A stretch of DNA of 64,000 bases from an uncultured Roseobacter sp. (GCF_947492555.1 NZ_CANLNE010000002.1:239501-303500); one strand, 5' to 3'; numbered from the stretch's first letter, positions 26,762 through 36,867 are shown. The notes: a model not told the origin generated them from the letters alone. Made by a program: numbers and translations.

Positions 26762-28092
26762 TGGGTGACCTCCTCACGCATCAGCCAACCGGTGACCGAG
26801 GCCCGTTTGTCAAAGACATCCCGGGCGGCTTCGATGATATCCTCTGCTGTCACGGCCTCCAGCACGTCGGGCCATGCCTGCACATCCTCTACCGTCAATC
26901 CCGCAGACAGCGCCTGACCGTAGCGGTTGGCAATCCGGTCCACATCATCCCGCGCATAGATCTGATCCGCGCGGATCTGCAGCTTGATCCGCTCCAGTTG
27001 TTCCGGGTCCACACCGTCGATCAGGAATTGCGCCAGCGCGGCATCCAGCGCGTCTTCGGCTTCTTGCAGGCTGACATTTGGGCGCGGGACAACGATGAGG
27101 TTGAACGTCGTATCATCCAGCGAAACCCCACGGTAGAAGGCCGCAGAATACGTCGCAATCTGCGTGTCGAACTGCAGCGCGTCCGTCAGGTAAGATGTTG
27201 TGCCACCGCCCAGAATTTCCGCTAGAAATGTGAGAGCAGCTGCCGTTTCCTGCGCGCCCGGGTCCCGTTCTGGCGCGAGATACGACCGCCGTACATAGGG
27301 TTGCGCGACGCGCGCATCGCGGAAGATCAACCGGCGCTCGGCTGTTTGCGGCGGCTCTTCGGTCCGGACACGTTCCGGCAAATCAGGATTGGCCGGGATG
27401 ACGCCATAATACTTTTCAGCCAATGTCCGAACCTCTTCGGGCGTCACATCGCCCGACACCACCAGGATCGCGTTGTTGGGCGAGTAGTAAATCTCGTAGA
27501 ACCCCAGCGCGTCCTCCATATCCAACGTCTGCATCTCGTGCATCCAGCCGATGATCGGCACGCCATAGCGGTGGTTGAGGTATTGCGCCGCCGCGACCTG
27601 TTCGCCAAAAAGCGCGTTCGGGTTGTTTTCCGTGCGCTGGTTGCGTTCCTCGATAATCACGTCGCGCTCGGTCTCGATGTTTTCTTCGGTAAGCCGAATG
27701 TTGCGCATACGGTCACTCTCCATGCGCATCATCAGCTCCAGCCGATCCGCCGCCACGCGTTGAAAGTAAGCGGTGTAATCGTAGGAGGTAAAAGCGTTAT
27801 CGCGCCCACCATTGCGCGCCACAGTGGCAGACAATTCACCAGCTTCCAGCGTGTCCGTCGCCTTGAAGAGAAGGTGTTCAAGGAAATGCGCAACACCGGA
27901 CGACCCCTTGGGTTCGTCAGCCGACCCCGCCCGGTACCACACCATGTGTTGCACGACCGGCGCCCGGTGATCCTCCACCACAACCACCTGCATCCCGTTA
28001 TCAAGGGCAAAGGTTGTCACGGCCTCTTCGCCAGCGGCCAGCAGACCGGGCAAAAACGAAAGGATGGCAGCAAACGCGGGCAGTCGGATCAT
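26758..28092 (-). CDS. M16 zinc metallopeptidase, active subunit
   Basis: Exported pitrilysin-family peptidase of 444 residues. It has a signal peptide (LPAFAAILSFLPGLLAAG), the inverted zinc motif HFLEH (H69, E72, H73) and a downstream acidic ligand in ETERDVIIEER (E142 or E149). The ATG at 28092 is preceded by AAGGA; a further upstream in-frame start (28161) would destroy the signal peptide. It is coupled to the inactive partner. Family members degrade small peptides or signal peptides in the periplasm. The physiological substrate is not known. Confidence 0.92.
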   Translation of the reverse strand: MIRLPAFAAILSFLPGLLAAGEEAVTTFALDNGMQVVVVEDHRAPVVQHMVWYRAGSADEPKGSSGVAHFLEHLLFKATDTLEAGELSATVARNGGRDNAFTSYDYTAYFQRVAADRLELMMRMESDRMRNIRLTEENIETERDVIIEERNQRTENNPNALFGEQVAAAQYLNHRYGVPIIGWMHEMQTLDMEDALGFYEIYYSPNNAILVVSGDVTPEEVRTLAEKYYGVIPANPDLPERVRTEEPPQTAERRLIFRDARVAQPYVRRSYLAPERDPGAQETAAALTFLAEILGGGTTSYLTDALQFDTQIATYSAAFYRGVSLDDTTFNLIVVPRPNVSLQEAEDALDAALAQFLIDGVDPEQLERIKLQIRADQIYARDDVDRIANRYGQALSAGLTVEDVQAWPDVLEAVTAEDIIEAARDVFDKRASVTGWLMREEVTQ

Positions 28093-28202
28093 GGTCAGTC
28101 CTTCCAAAGGTCCAGCACAACGGGTCTGGGCAAGAAATACGTCCCAAACCGCACGGTTCAAGTCACGCTGTCACGAAAGTGAGTGCGCGGCCCGCACTAT
28201 GG

Positions 28203-28700
28203 TCAATTCGGTGGGTAGCTTGGCGTTCTGGCACCCGCACGGCGCCACCGTTCCGCAACGTCACTGGCGTCCAGAGCCTGACGGCGATAGGCTTGCAGAT
28301 AGCGGTCTTCGCGGAACAACCGGTACTGCGTGAACCGCGACTGCCTGCGGCGGAAATCCGCATCTTCTTCGGCAAGGCTCTGCCGGATGTTCGGTGTCAC
28401 GCCAAATCGGCTGGCCGCTGTGACCAGAGCACCATCCGTGGCAGGTACCCCGGTTGCGTTCGACGGACGACCGCCCAGTGCCACCACCACATCAGACAGC
28501 GGATCATTATCGGTCAGATTGCCCTGACCCGGTGTGGGCGCGGGCAGGCTGGTCAGATCGTCGGGGGTCTGCAGCGGTGCCTTCGGCTCGATGATGAATT
28601 CATCCGGTCCGCGCGTGTTCGACCGCAGATCGCGCAGCCCGGTATTGGCGCAGGCGCCAACAGATGCTGTGATCAGAATGAGGGCCAAAATCCGGCTCAT
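28203..28700 (-). CDS. DUF3035 lipoprotein, possible BamF
   Basis: Small lipoprotein of 165 residues. The signal sequence ILALILITASVGAC ends in a lipobox with Cys17. The mature part has the conserved GPDEFIIEPKAPLQTP stretch and an Arg/Tyr-rich tail (RQSRFTQYRLFREDRYLQAYRRQALD). DUF3035 proteins of alphaproteobacteria have been linked to the outer-membrane BAM complex under the name BamF; this is from memory of the family. It lies between lspA and the M16 pair, so lipoprotein signal peptidase is encoded immediately upstream. Confidence 0.8.
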   Translation of the reverse strand: MSRILALILITASVGACANTGLRDLRSNTRGPDEFIIEPKAPLQTPDDLTSLPAPTPGQGNLTDNDPLSDVVVALGGRPSNATGVPATDGALVTAASRFGVTPNIRQSLAEEDADFRRRQSRFTQYRLFREDRYLQAYRRQALDASDVAERWRRAGARTPSYPPN

Positions 28701-28751
28701 GTCAGGTCTCCTCGCGGTCTGCCTGTTGATACGCCATGCAAGCAGGCAATG

Positions 28752-29237
28752 TCACTGGCCTTTTTTTGATGTGTCCTTGGGATCGGGTGACAGGAAAACC
28801 AATGCGATGGCCCCCCCGAAAATGAACACATCCGCAAGGTTGAACACAAAAGGATTTTCGACCCTGCAGCAGGACATGTTCAGAAAATCCAATACATAGC
28901 CATAGATCAGCCGATCCAGCACATTGGCCAGCGCGCCGCCGATCAAAAAGCCAGCGCCGACCTGCGCCCAAAGCCCTAGTTCGTGCCGCCACGCCCAGAC
29001 GAGAACAGCCGCGCAGATCACGACGGCCAGCCCAATCAGGACCCACCGGCTGGCGTCCGACGCATCACCAAAAAGGCCGAAGTTGATGCCCCGGTTCTCG
29101 CCATAGCGAAAGTTAAGCACCGGGGGCAGCACGTCGATAGCGCGGACACGCCACAGCTCCATCACGTGGATCACCAGATACTTACTGAGCTGATCGATGA
29201 TGAAAGCGACCAGAGCCGCCAGAGCAAGCGCGCGCAT
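28752..29237 (-). CDS. lspA: Lipoprotein signal peptidase (signal peptidase II)
   Basis: Inner-membrane aspartic protease that removes signal peptides from prolipoproteins. It has 161 residues and four transmembrane helices. Family motifs are DQLSKYLV near the N-terminus, FRYGENRGINFGLF, GGALANVLDRLIYGYVLDFL and FNLADVFIFGG; the Asp of the last two are the catalytic pair. It starts 15 bp after the purH stop. Its neighbour downstream is itself a lipoprotein. Confidence 0.95.
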   Translation of the reverse strand: MRALALAALVAFIIDQLSKYLVIHVMELWRVRAIDVLPPVLNFRYGENRGINFGLFGDASDASRWVLIGLAVVICAAVLVWAWRHELGLWAQVGAGFLIGGALANVLDRLIYGYVLDFLNMSCCRVENPFVFNLADVFIFGGAIALVFLSPDPKDTSKKGQ

Positions 29238-29252
29238 GACGATATCCCCCGA

Positions 29253-30839
29253 TCAGTGACGGAAGTGGCGCATGCCGGTGAAGACCATGGCGATCCCGGC
29301 GTCATCCGCCGCGGCGATCACCTCTTCATCCCGCATCGACCCGCCCGGTTGAATGAGCGCGGTCGCACCCGCCTCTGCCGCCGTGATCAGCCCATCAGCA
29401 AAGGGAAAAAACGCATCCGACGCCACGACCGAGCCTTGGGTCAGCGGCGCGGGCAGGCCCATCGCCTCGGCCATATCCTCCGCTTTGCGCGCCGCAATCC
29501 TGGTGCTGTCCACCCGGCTCATCTGGCCGGCGCCGACGCCCACAGTAGCGCCATCCTTGACGTATATGATCGCGTTCGATTTCACATGTTTCGCCACGGT
29601 CCAGGCAAAGAGCAGATCGGCCATCTCCTGCTCCGACGGTTGGCGTTTGGTCACCACCTTCAGGTCATCCAGACCCACATGACCCACATCCTTGTCCTGC
29701 ACCAGATATCCGCCCGACACCTGCCGCACGGCCAGCCCCGCTGCGCGCGGGTCCGCAAGGCCGGATGTGGTCAACAGACGCAGGTTCTTCTTCTGGCTGA
29801 AAATATCCATTGCGCCCTGGTCAGCGCCGGGCGCAATCACGACTTCGGTAAAAATACCGGTGATTTCTTCCGCCGTTGCAGCATCCAATGGCTGGTTCAA
29901 CGCGATGATCCCGCCAAAGGCCGAGGTTCGGTCGCAGTCAAAGGCACGCGTATACGCCTCCGTCAACGTGGCGCCCCGCGCAACACCGCAGGGGTTGGCA
30001 TGTTTGATGATCGCACAGGCCGGACCTTCCGCCGGATCAAAGGCGCTCACCAGTTCAAAGGCCGCATCGGTGTCATTGATGTTATTGTAGCTTAGTTCCT
30101 TGCCCTGATGCTGCCTGGTTGTGGCCACGCCGGGCGTACCGTCGCCATCGGTGTAGAAGGCCGCGGCCTGATGCGGGTTTTCGCCATAGCGCAGGGTCTG
30201 CGCCAGTGTCCCGCCAAAGGTCCGTCTGCGCGGTGTTCCCCCCACCTGTGCCGCCATCCACGTGCTGACAGCCGTGTCATAGGCCGCCGTGCGTGCATAG
30301 GCTGTCTGCGCGAGCCGCTGACGCAGCGCATAGCCGGTTTGCCCGTCCTGCGCGTCCAGTTCCGCCAGCACGGCATCATAGTCTTCCACATCCACAACCA
30401 CTGTCACGAACCCGTGGTTCTTCGCCGCCGAGCGGATCATCGCGGGGCCACCGATATCAATGTTCTCGATCACTTCGGCGTAGCCCGCGCCCTTGGCCAC
30501 GGTCTCCTCAAAGGGGTAGAGGTTCACCACCACCAGATCGATGGGCCCGATGCCGTGCGTCTCCATCGCCGCCACGTGATCGTCATTGTCCCGCAGCGCC
30601 AGCAAACCGCCGTGCACCACCGGGTGCAGGGTCTTGACCCGCCCATCCATCATCTCGGGAAATCCGGTCACCTCGGCCACATCGCGCACCTGCAATCCCG
30701 CATCGCGCAGCGCCTTCGCCGTCCCCCCGGTGGAGAGCAGCTCCACCCCCCGTGTCGCCAGCGCCTTGCCAAAATCCACCAGCCCGGTCTTGTCGGATAC
30801 GGAAAACAGGGCGCGGCGCAGCGGGGCGAGATCGTTCAT
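29253..30839 (-). CDS. purH: Bifunctional AICAR formyltransferase / IMP cyclohydrolase
   Basis: Catalyses the last two steps of de novo IMP synthesis. It has 528 residues, the usual length. The N-terminal cyclohydrolase domain has [34 protein letters not shown] and [14 protein letters not shown]. The C-terminal transformylase domain has [51 protein letters not shown] and [11 protein letters not shown]. It lies between the heparinase-like gene (12 bp) and lspA (15 bp), in a run of six genes on the - strand. Confidence 0.97.
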   Translation of the reverse strand: MNDLAPLRRALFSVSDKTGLVDFGKALATRGVELLSTGGTAKALRDAGLQVRDVAEVTGFPEMMDGRVKTLHPVVHGGLLALRDNDDHVAAMETHGIGPIDLVVVNLYPFEETVAKGAGYAEVIENIDIGGPAMIRSAAKNHGFVTVVVDVEDYDAVLAELDAQDGQTGYALRQRLAQTAYARTAAYDTAVSTWMAAQVGGTPRRRTFGGTLAQTLRYGENPHQAAAFYTDGDGTPGVATTRQHQGKELSYNNINDTDAAFELVSAFDPAEGPACAIIKHANPCGVARGATLTEAYTRAFDCDRTSAFGGIIALNQPLDAATAEEITGIFTEVVIAPGADQGAMDIFSQKKNLRLLTTSGLADPRAAGLAVRQVSGGYLVQDKDVGHVGLDDLKVVTKRQPSEQEMADLLFAWTVAKHVKSNAIIYVKDGATVGVGAGQMSRVDSTRIAARKAEDMAEAMGLPAPLTQGSVVASDAFFPFADGLITAAEAGATALIQPGGSMRDEEVIAAADDAGIAMVFTGMRHFRH

Positions 30840-30851
30840 GGGCAGGGTCCT

Positions 30852-32603
30852 TTAAGGCTCGTCGGTCAGGTCAGGCGCATCCTGGCTGAGATCCCGGATA
30901 CCAATCGCAGTTTCCTGCGCCTTGGAGAGAGACCAGCGGACACGCGTGGCGTATGACATAGCCTTGCCCGAAAGAACAATCTGATTTGCGCCCCTGGGCT
31001 TCAATCTTCCGGTTTCCAGGTAGACCGACGGCTGCAGGGTCAGATTTTGCCCTCCATCGTGACGAAACACCCAGATCTCACCACTTTTCAGCGCCATGGA
31101 AACCGCCGCGCCGCCCAGATCCAGCGTCGCGTCCACCTCCGGATGCAGATGAAACCGGATATCGAAGGCGATGCCCTGTAGTTTGGTCGCGTCCAGCGCC
31201 AGATCGAACCGTCGCTTTTCCGCGTCATCCAGCGCCAGCAACATGTCCTCACCGGCCATGGCGCGGCCATCAAATGTCATTTCCAGCGTACGTGCATGTG
31301 TCAGACCATGCGTGGCGACAAACCCGTTGTGCCCCCCCTGAAACCGCAACCCATCGCTGACATGACCAATCTCGATCGGCACCTTGGTTGGCGCTTCGAT
31401 CAATTCCTCGCGGCCTGTGGACCTATCCGCATCCCCAAGTCGCGCGCTTGAGTATCCATCCAGCGACAGCGTCGAATGTGACGGTGTGGCCCGACCCGCC
31501 CGGCGCCAATCCGGCCCGAAAGACCGGCCAGAGCCGCAATTGACCACCAAAGGTCGTCGCCCGGAGGTCAGTTCCAACGCCAGTGTCGAAGCATGGGCGT
31601 TGTAGGACGCGCGCCCTGTCGGCGGCTTGCTGGCATCGACAATCACGCTGGTGCGCCCGGCAGAGAGGCGCGCAAACCCCATTGATAAGCCATCGGGCTG
31701 ACGCGTCTTGACCTTGGCTTGTGCCAGCGCGTGATCCAGCCAGCCCTCGGGCCCGCGACCTCCACCATGAAACCGCGCAAGCCCGCCATCCGAATGACGC
31801 AAGGTGCGCAATGTGGGCGCAATACGCTCGATCGCCTCCAGATGTTCCGGCGGTGCTGCATGACCAGCGTCGGAAAGCGCAGCGGCCGCCCATGACAAAA
31901 GTGTGAAGACATCCAAAAGTTCTTCAGGGTTCCGTGTCGGCAGACCGCCCTGCTCGTCAATCTGGCTATGACATTCCTTTGCCAGCGCCCTGACCGCCGG
32001 CACGGCCATGCTTTCCATCCCCTCCAGCGACAGCCCCGCATATATCAACCCGGTGAGGGCTTCGAAACGAGGCAAACCGCTTGCCGCGCCGTGCCAGCGC
32101 TTGGCCAGGAAATGAGTCTGCTGGTGCAGACTGCGGTAAAAGGCATCGCTGTCCGGTGCATCATTGCCGCGCAGCATGAAGAGCGCATGGTTGATCCAGC
32201 GGATAAGCCGTCGCCCGGTCAGATCCGGCGTCCAGCCTGGTCCACGGCCCCGCCCGTAGCGCTCGATCCAGCTCCAGAGCCAGCGCTGCGCCGCCGCGCG
32301 GGCTTGCAAATCCCCAACTGCGGCCAGATCGTCCAGCCAGGCAAACCCATGAATTTCCTGCTCGTAATCTGCATTCGGCGCGGGCAGGTCCCAAAGATCG
32401 GTGTCCTTATGCTCCAGCAAATGGCCCGCAAACAGGAAGTTTCCCGCCAGCAATTGTCGCCCCTTGGCAAAGCTGCCGATGGTGCGCGGCTCGGGCGAAG
32501 AGACGAAGCCGACCGCGCGGGCGCGCATCCTGCCTGCCTTTGCGGCATGCCAGCGGTTTAGAAAATGCACCTTGCGGGCGGCAAAACTTCTGTTTTCGGA
32601 CAT
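30852..32603 (-). CDS. Heparinase II/III-family protein
   Basis: Predicted polysaccharide-lyase-like protein of 583 residues. It has an alpha-helical N-terminal half (RWLWSWIERYGRG, GFAWLDDL) and a beta-sandwich C-terminal heparinase II/III domain (NAHASTLALELTSGRRPLVVNCGSG, TPSHSTLSLDGYSSARLG). No signal peptide is evident. Such genes next to rsmB and purH recur in Rhodobacteraceae (recollection), which suggests a housekeeping envelope or polysaccharide role rather than heparin use. No catalytic residues could be assigned with certainty and no substrate is proposed. Confidence 0.82.
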   Translation of the reverse strand: MSENRSFAARKVHFLNRWHAAKAGRMRARAVGFVSSPEPRTIGSFAKGRQLLAGNFLFAGHLLEHKDTDLWDLPAPNADYEQEIHGFAWLDDLAAVGDLQARAAAQRWLWSWIERYGRGRGPGWTPDLTGRRLIRWINHALFMLRGNDAPDSDAFYRSLHQQTHFLAKRWHGAASGLPRFEALTGLIYAGLSLEGMESMAVPAVRALAKECHSQIDEQGGLPTRNPEELLDVFTLLSWAAAALSDAGHAAPPEHLEAIERIAPTLRTLRHSDGGLARFHGGGRGPEGWLDHALAQAKVKTRQPDGLSMGFARLSAGRTSVIVDASKPPTGRASYNAHASTLALELTSGRRPLVVNCGSGRSFGPDWRRAGRATPSHSTLSLDGYSSARLGDADRSTGREELIEAPTKVPIEIGHVSDGLRFQGGHNGFVATHGLTHARTLEMTFDGRAMAGEDMLLALDDAEKRRFDLALDATKLQGIAFDIRFHLHPEVDATLDLGGAAVSMALKSGEIWVFRHDGGQNLTLQPSVYLETGRLKPRGANQIVLSGKAMSYATRVRWSLSKAQETAIGIRDLSQDAPDLTDEP

Positions 32604-32721
32604 GGGGTTCTCTGCCTGAGGACGCTCTGACGGCGCTTTGACGCATGTTAACCCGAAGGCTGATTTGAGTCACCGCATTATATTTGGTGGATCACATGAT
32701 GCAAAAACGGCGGGCCGGATG

Positions 32722-33993
32722 TTATGCAGACTTGCGCAGACAAGCGATGTAAAACCCGTCCATGCCGCCCAGTTCTTCCCAGTAATCCGGACGCAGACGC
32801 AGCCCGCCTTCAGCGGTGTGCCAGTCTTTCTCGACACCCGGCAGAGCCAGCGCCGCCACGTCCACGTGCATATCCTGATGGCGCAACAGCGCGTCATCGA
32901 TCTGCACCTCACCTTCATCAGGCAGCAACGAACAGGTGCAAAATACCATTCTGCCGCCGGGTTTGAGCAGGCTCCACGCATGATCGATCAATGCGCCCTG
33001 CAAATCGATCAGGGCCCCGAATTCAGACCCATCCTTGGCGTGGGGCAGATCGGGGTGGCGGCGGATTGTGCCGGTCGCGGAGCAGGGCGCGTCCAGAAGG
33101 ATCGCATCGTAGGAACCCGCGTGCGCCAGCGCATCTTGCACAATCAAATCCGCGGCCAACCCGGTGCGTTTGAGGTTTTCTGTCACCCGCGACATGCGCC
33201 CGGCAGAATCGTCCACCGCCGTCACCCGCGCCCCGGCAGCGGCCAGTTGCATTGTCTTGCCCCCCGGCGCAGCGCAGAGATCAAGGACCATCTCGTCGGG
33301 CTGAGGTGCCAATACCTGCACGGGAAGGGCCGCCGCCGCGTCCTGAACCCACCAGTCGCCTGCCTCAAAGCCTGCCATGGCGGACACCTGCCCCGCATCT
33401 GCAATCCGCACAGACCCATGGGGCAACACCGTGCCGCCGGTGGCTGCGGCGACTGCCGCCGCATCGCCTTTGGCGGTCAAATCCAGCGGCGCTCCGGCAA
33501 AATGCGCCCGTTCCATCGCCACCATCGCTTCCGGCCCCCAAGCCGCCACCAGCGGCCCACGCAACCACTTTGGCAATCGCGGCGCACGCAGCGCATCCCA
33601 TGCCTCCGGTCCCTCGGCGGCAATTTTACGCAATACCGCGTTGGTCAGACCTTTCAGATGCCCCAACCTTTTGTGACGTGCAACAAGTTCGACCATCGCG
33701 TTGACCACACCATGCGCCGCCTGCCCCTGACACAACTCCACCGTGCCAACCCGCAGGGCATTGCGTACGGTGAGCGGCGGATATTTCGACAGATGCTTTT
33801 GCAACAGACGGTCTGCCCGCTCCAGCCCGCGCAGGGTATCCTGCGCCAACCGTGCCGCCCGCGCGCGATCTGCCACCGGCAGCGCCTCCAGCGCGCCTGC
33901 GCCCAAAAGCTCTGACATCAGACGCCCTTCTCCGAGGATCTGGTCGAGCAGGTAGACCGCACTTTTTCGGGCGGGAACGCCGGTATCGGACAT
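32722..33993 (-). CDS. rsmB: RsmB-type 16S rRNA (cytosine-5)-methyltransferase
   Basis: SAM-dependent m5C methyltransferase of 423 residues. It has an N-terminal NusB-like RNA-binding domain (about 1-140: RKSAVYLLDQIL, ALRVGTVELCQGQAAHGVVNAMVEL, GLTNAVLRKI) and a C-terminal Rossmann methyltransferase domain. The latter has LDLCAAPGGKTMQLA, the motif IV catalytic segment DAPCSATGTIRRHPD and motif VI FCTCSLLPDEGE, so both functional cysteines are present. Start MSDTGVPARKS at 33993; a start two codons upstream is possible. The neighbouring small gene at 34077 is divergent. Confidence 0.92.
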   Translation of the reverse strand: MSDTGVPARKSAVYLLDQILGEGRLMSELLGAGALEALPVADRARAARLAQDTLRGLERADRLLQKHLSKYPPLTVRNALRVGTVELCQGQAAHGVVNAMVELVARHKRLGHLKGLTNAVLRKIAAEGPEAWDALRAPRLPKWLRGPLVAAWGPEAMVAMERAHFAGAPLDLTAKGDAAAVAAATGGTVLPHGSVRIADAGQVSAMAGFEAGDWWVQDAAAALPVQVLAPQPDEMVLDLCAAPGGKTMQLAAAGARVTAVDDSAGRMSRVTENLKRTGLAADLIVQDALAHAGSYDAILLDAPCSATGTIRRHPDLPHAKDGSEFGALIDLQGALIDHAWSLLKPGGRMVFCTCSLLPDEGEVQIDDALLRHQDMHVDVAALALPGVEKDWHTAEGGLRLRPDYWEELGGMDGFYIACLRKSA

Positions 33994-34076
33994 GCACAAG
34001 GCTCCATTGAATGCTGGCGGGTTGTCTGCGCCAAAGAGCGGCGTATATCAAGGTGGCAGATCAAAGAGATGTAGCA

Positions 34077-34271
34077 ATGCCAGACGACGCGCACAGACCG
34101 CAGGACAAATCAAACCTCCCACCCGCCGCGCAGCGGGCGTTGGCAGAGGCGGAGGAACGGCGTAAAAAAGCCAAGTCGCTCAATTTGCCGACCGAGTTGG
34201 GCGGGCGGGACGGGCCGGAACCCGTGCGCTATGGAGACTGGGAAAAAAAGGGCCTCGCGGTCGATTTCTGA
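34077..34271 (+). CDS. DUF1674 / SdhAF4-type succinate dehydrogenase assembly factor
   Basis: Protein of 64 residues with a hydrophilic helical start (AAQRALAEAEERRKKAK) and the conserved family tail ELGGRDGPEPVRYGDWEKKGLAVDF. The tail is the hallmark of DUF1674, related to the mitochondrial factor SDHAF4 that protects flavinylated SdhA. The ATG at 34077 is chosen because the family begins near here; an upstream in-frame ATG (34011) adds an unrelated leader. It is divergent from rsmB, and no sdh genes are near. The assembly role is inferred from the family. Confidence 0.85.
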   Translation: MPDDAHRPQDKSNLPPAAQRALAEAEERRKKAKSLNLPTELGGRDGPEPVRYGDWEKKGLAVDF

Positions 34272-34360
34272 CCCATCTAGCTGATGCACGCGCCAATTGC
34301 CCGGAACGGGCGCATGTCGTACGCGCGCAGCGCGTGCCTTTGGATCAGTAGCGATACAGA

Positions 34361-34717
34361 CTACTTCAAACGAAACTCCGCCGAATCGCCACGCCCCTTG
34401 TCGGACGTGAAGCGGATGCGGTTGTCATGCGCCTCAACAGCCTGGCAATTATATCCGAGCGGATCGCCACCCCAAAAGAGATCCCGGCAGAAATACCCTT
34501 CCTGCCAGGTCCAGTTCCCGGTCACAGTCCAGGCCGCACCGACGCCGGAGATATCCCCCTGCGGCGATACATCGAGCTTCACAAACGGACGTCGGAGCTC
34601 TTTGCCGGAAATAAGCGATAGAAACTCTTGCTGACTGTCGACCTTGGTGAACTCAGCCGCCACGGAGGTCGCGGTCAAGACCGCTACACCTGTCGCAAGG
34701 CTCAAAATCAAGCGCAT
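34361..34717 (-). CDS. Small secreted protein of unknown function
   Basis: Protein of 118 residues with a cleavable signal peptide (LILSLATGVAVLTATSVAAEF), so probably periplasmic. The mature domain of about 97 residues is rich in aromatic residues and contains two cysteines in YFCRDLFWGG and GYNCQAVEAHDN that could form a disulfide. Similar proteins are sometimes labelled dihydrodipicolinate reductase because they sit beside dapB, as here, but there is no Rossmann fold or DapB motif. No function is assigned. The C-terminal IRFTSDKGRGDSAEFRL resembles a beta-rich end. Confidence 0.7.
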   Translation of the reverse strand: MRLILSLATGVAVLTATSVAAEFTKVDSQQEFLSLISGKELRRPFVKLDVSPQGDISGVGAAWTVTGNWTWQEGYFCRDLFWGGDPLGYNCQAVEAHDNRIRFTSDKGRGDSAEFRLK

Positions 34718-34800
34718 CGCACATCATCTCCTTTAAGCGTCATGAAAGTACTACGCAGCAGCACGCGCCTTGGATGACTCAAAGGACGACCCTCGGCAAG

Positions 34801-35619
34801 TTATTGCTCAGAGAGACCCAGGACGTCGAGCATATCATAGGCGCCCGGTCGCTTTCCGGCGGTCCAAAGCGCGGCTTTCAAGGCGCCACGGGCAAACACA
34901 GACCGGTCAGAGGCGACGTGCCGCAGGATAATCCGCTCGCCATCGGCAGCGAACATCACATCATGCTCTCCGATGATATCGCCGCCACGGATGGCGATGA
35001 AACCGATCCGCCCCCTGTCGCGCGCGCCGGTAATGCCGTCGCGTGCGCGGTCGGACACATCATCGAGGTCAACACCACGCCCCTCTGCCGCTGCTTCGCC
35101 CAGCATCAGTGCCGTGCCCGAGGGCGCGTCCACTTTCCGGTTGTGATGCGCCTCGATCACCTCGATGTCGTAATCATCGTCGAGGGCGGCCGCGACCCGC
35201 TTGGTCAACTGCACCAGGAGGTTGACCCCAAGGCTCATGTTGCCTGCCCGCACAACAACGGTCTGCGTCGCCGGGGCCTCAAGCTGCGCGATCTCCTGCG
35301 CTGTCATGCCGGTGGTGCCAATCACATGCGCAACACCCGCCCGTGCTGCCGCCTGCGCAAAGGCGATGGTGGCCGTCGGTGCCGTAAAATCAATGACAAC
35401 ATCCGCGCCCGACAAGGCCGCGTCGATATCATCCGTGACAACAACACCGCTACTTGCCCCGCCCATGGCGACACCCAGATCCCGCCCGATCCAGCCATGC
35501 CCCGCCCGCTCAATGGCCGCCGACACCACGGCCCGGTCAGAGGCTTCGATTGTCTCCACCAGCATCCGCCCCATCCGGCCCGACACACCCGTGATCGCAA
35601 TTCTCATCGGCTTGTCCAT
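34801..35619 (-). CDS. dapB: 4-hydroxy-tetrahydrodipicolinate reductase
   Basis: NAD(P)H-dependent reductase of the lysine/diaminopimelate pathway. The 272 residues show the nucleotide loop [32 protein letters not shown], the catalytic segment [17 protein letters not shown] and the C-terminal [21 protein letters not shown]. The chosen ATG (35619, MDKPMRIA) follows GGGGA; the start 12 bases later at 35607 (MRIA) is equally compatible with the family. It diverges from rbfA across about 80 bp. Confidence 0.95.
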   Translation of the reverse strand: MDKPMRIAITGVSGRMGRMLVETIEASDRAVVSAAIERAGHGWIGRDLGVAMGGASSGVVVTDDIDAALSGADVVIDFTAPTATIAFAQAAARAGVAHVIGTTGMTAQEIAQLEAPATQTVVVRAGNMSLGVNLLVQLTKRVAAALDDDYDIEVIEAHHNRKVDAPSGTALMLGEAAAEGRGVDLDDVSDRARDGITGARDRGRIGFIAIRGGDIIGEHDVMFAADGERIILRHVASDRSVFARGALKAALWTAGKRPGAYDMLDVLGLSEQ

Positions 35620-35698
35620 TCTGCAATCCCCGCTTGCCTGCCCCGCGCCTTGCTTATCGCGACAGCGCACGCTTGGCAAAGCCCCGGTGACCCCTTAG

Positions 35699-36130
35699 AT
35701 GGGGCGCATGGGAAAGAACAAGTTTCACGAGGGCGCAGGTCCGTCGCAACGACAACTCAGGGTAGGCGAGTTGATCCGCCGGGCGCTATCGGATGTGCTG
35801 GCGCGCGGCGACGTGCATGACCCTGATCTGAACCGGATGTCGATCACCGTCGGCGAAGTGCGCACGTCGCCCGACCTGCGCATTGCCACGGCCTATGTGC
35901 TGCCCCTGGGCGGGCGGGGACAGGACGAGGTCATCAGCCTTCTCGCCCGCAACAAGGGTGAATTGCGCCGGGTCGTGTCCAAGAAGCTATCGCTGAAATT
36001 CGCGCCTGACCTGCGGTTTCAGCTTGATGAGACCTTCGACCGGATGGATGAGACACGCGAAATGCTGAACCGTGACGACGTGCGGCGCGACACCGACGCA
36101 AGCAGCAGCGAGGAGCCCGATTCGGAATGA
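35699..36130 (+). CDS. rbfA: Ribosome-binding factor A
   Basis: KH-like 30S maturation and cold-shock factor of 143 residues. Core motifs are [35 protein letters not shown] and the C-terminal [20 protein letters not shown], followed by a disordered acidic tail. The first ATG (35699) is used; a second in-frame ATG at 35708 follows a GGGG run and is an alternative. It overlaps the next gene by 4 bp (ATGA), and truB follows further on, reproducing the common rbfA-truB neighbourhood with one insertion. Confidence 0.93.
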   Translation: MGRMGKNKFHEGAGPSQRQLRVGELIRRALSDVLARGDVHDPDLNRMSITVGEVRTSPDLRIATAYVLPLGGRGQDEVISLLARNKGELRRVVSKKLSLKFAPDLRFQLDETFDRMDETREMLNRDDVRRDTDASSSEEPDSE

Positions 36131-36867
36131 TCCGCGTACTGCTCTCAACCGCTGCTTTGTGCCTTCTTGCGCATGACGCAGGGGCTGTGGAGTGTGAACC
36201 CGTGACATTTCAGGACACGCGCTACACCGTCTGTGAAGTGGATGCCGCCACCGAAGCGCTTGAGCTCTTTCTCTATGACGAAGACGGCGCCCCTTTGGGC
36301 CAGTTTTCAGAGGTCGACAGAAAGCTTGCAGCGCAGCAGCAAAAGCTGGTCTTCGCCATGAACGCGGGCATGTATCATGACAACCGCGCGCCGGTCGGGC
36401 ATTATGTCGAAGATGGGCAGGAGATCATGCGGGTCATCGACACCGCAGGCCCCGGCAACTTCGGCCTGCTGCCCAATGGTGTGTTCTGCCTGCGTGAAGA
36501 TCGGGCGGATGTCTTCGAAACGCTGGCCTTCCTTCAGGAACAACCCGAGTGCCGCGACGCCACGCAATCCGGGCCGATGCTGGTCATCGACGGCGCACTG
36601 CACCCGCGATTTCTGGAAGACGGCACCTCTGAGTTCATTCGCAACGGTGTGGGGACGTCGTCAGATGGCCGAAGGGTCGTCTTTGCCATTTCGGATGAAC
36701 CGGTGAATTTCCACAGTTTCGGACTGCTGTTTCGCGATCATCTGGACCTGCCCAACGCGCTTTACTTTGATGGCAAGGTGTCGCGGCTTTATGCGCCTGC
36801 TCTGGGGCGCAGCGACTTCGGGTTCAATCTCGGGCCCATCGTCGGCGTCGTGACCCCGGCAGAGTAG
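36127..36867 (+). CDS. Phosphodiester glycosidase (NAGPA/DUF2233) family protein
   Basis: Exported protein of 246 residues with a signal peptide ([17 protein letters not shown]). The domain resembles the mammalian uncovering enzyme N-acetylglucosamine-1-phosphodiester alpha-N-acetylglucosaminidase. Family segments seen are [50 protein letters not shown] and [15 protein letters not shown]. Four Cys residues suggest disulfides. The start overlaps the rbfA stop. The actual substrate in bacteria is not known; a sugar phosphodiester of the envelope is a guess from the family. Confidence 0.85.
   Translation: MIRVLLSTAALCLLAHDAGAVECEPVTFQDTRYTVCEVDAATEALELFLYDEDGAPLGQFSEVDRKLAAQQQKLVFAMNAGMYHDNRAPVGHYVEDGQEIMRVIDTAGPGNFGLLPNGVFCLREDRADVFETLAFLQEQPECRDATQSGPMLVIDGALHPRFLEDGTSEFIRNGVGTSSDGRRVVFAISDEPVNFHSFGLLFRDHLDLPNALYFDGKVSRLYAPALGRSDFGFNLGPIVGVVTPAE

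Noticed and set aside
34361-34717. Annotation as dihydrodipicolinate reductase
   Set aside because: No Rossmann fold, no catalytic [11 protein letters not shown] motif; the true dapB lies next to it. It is a secreted protein of unknown function.
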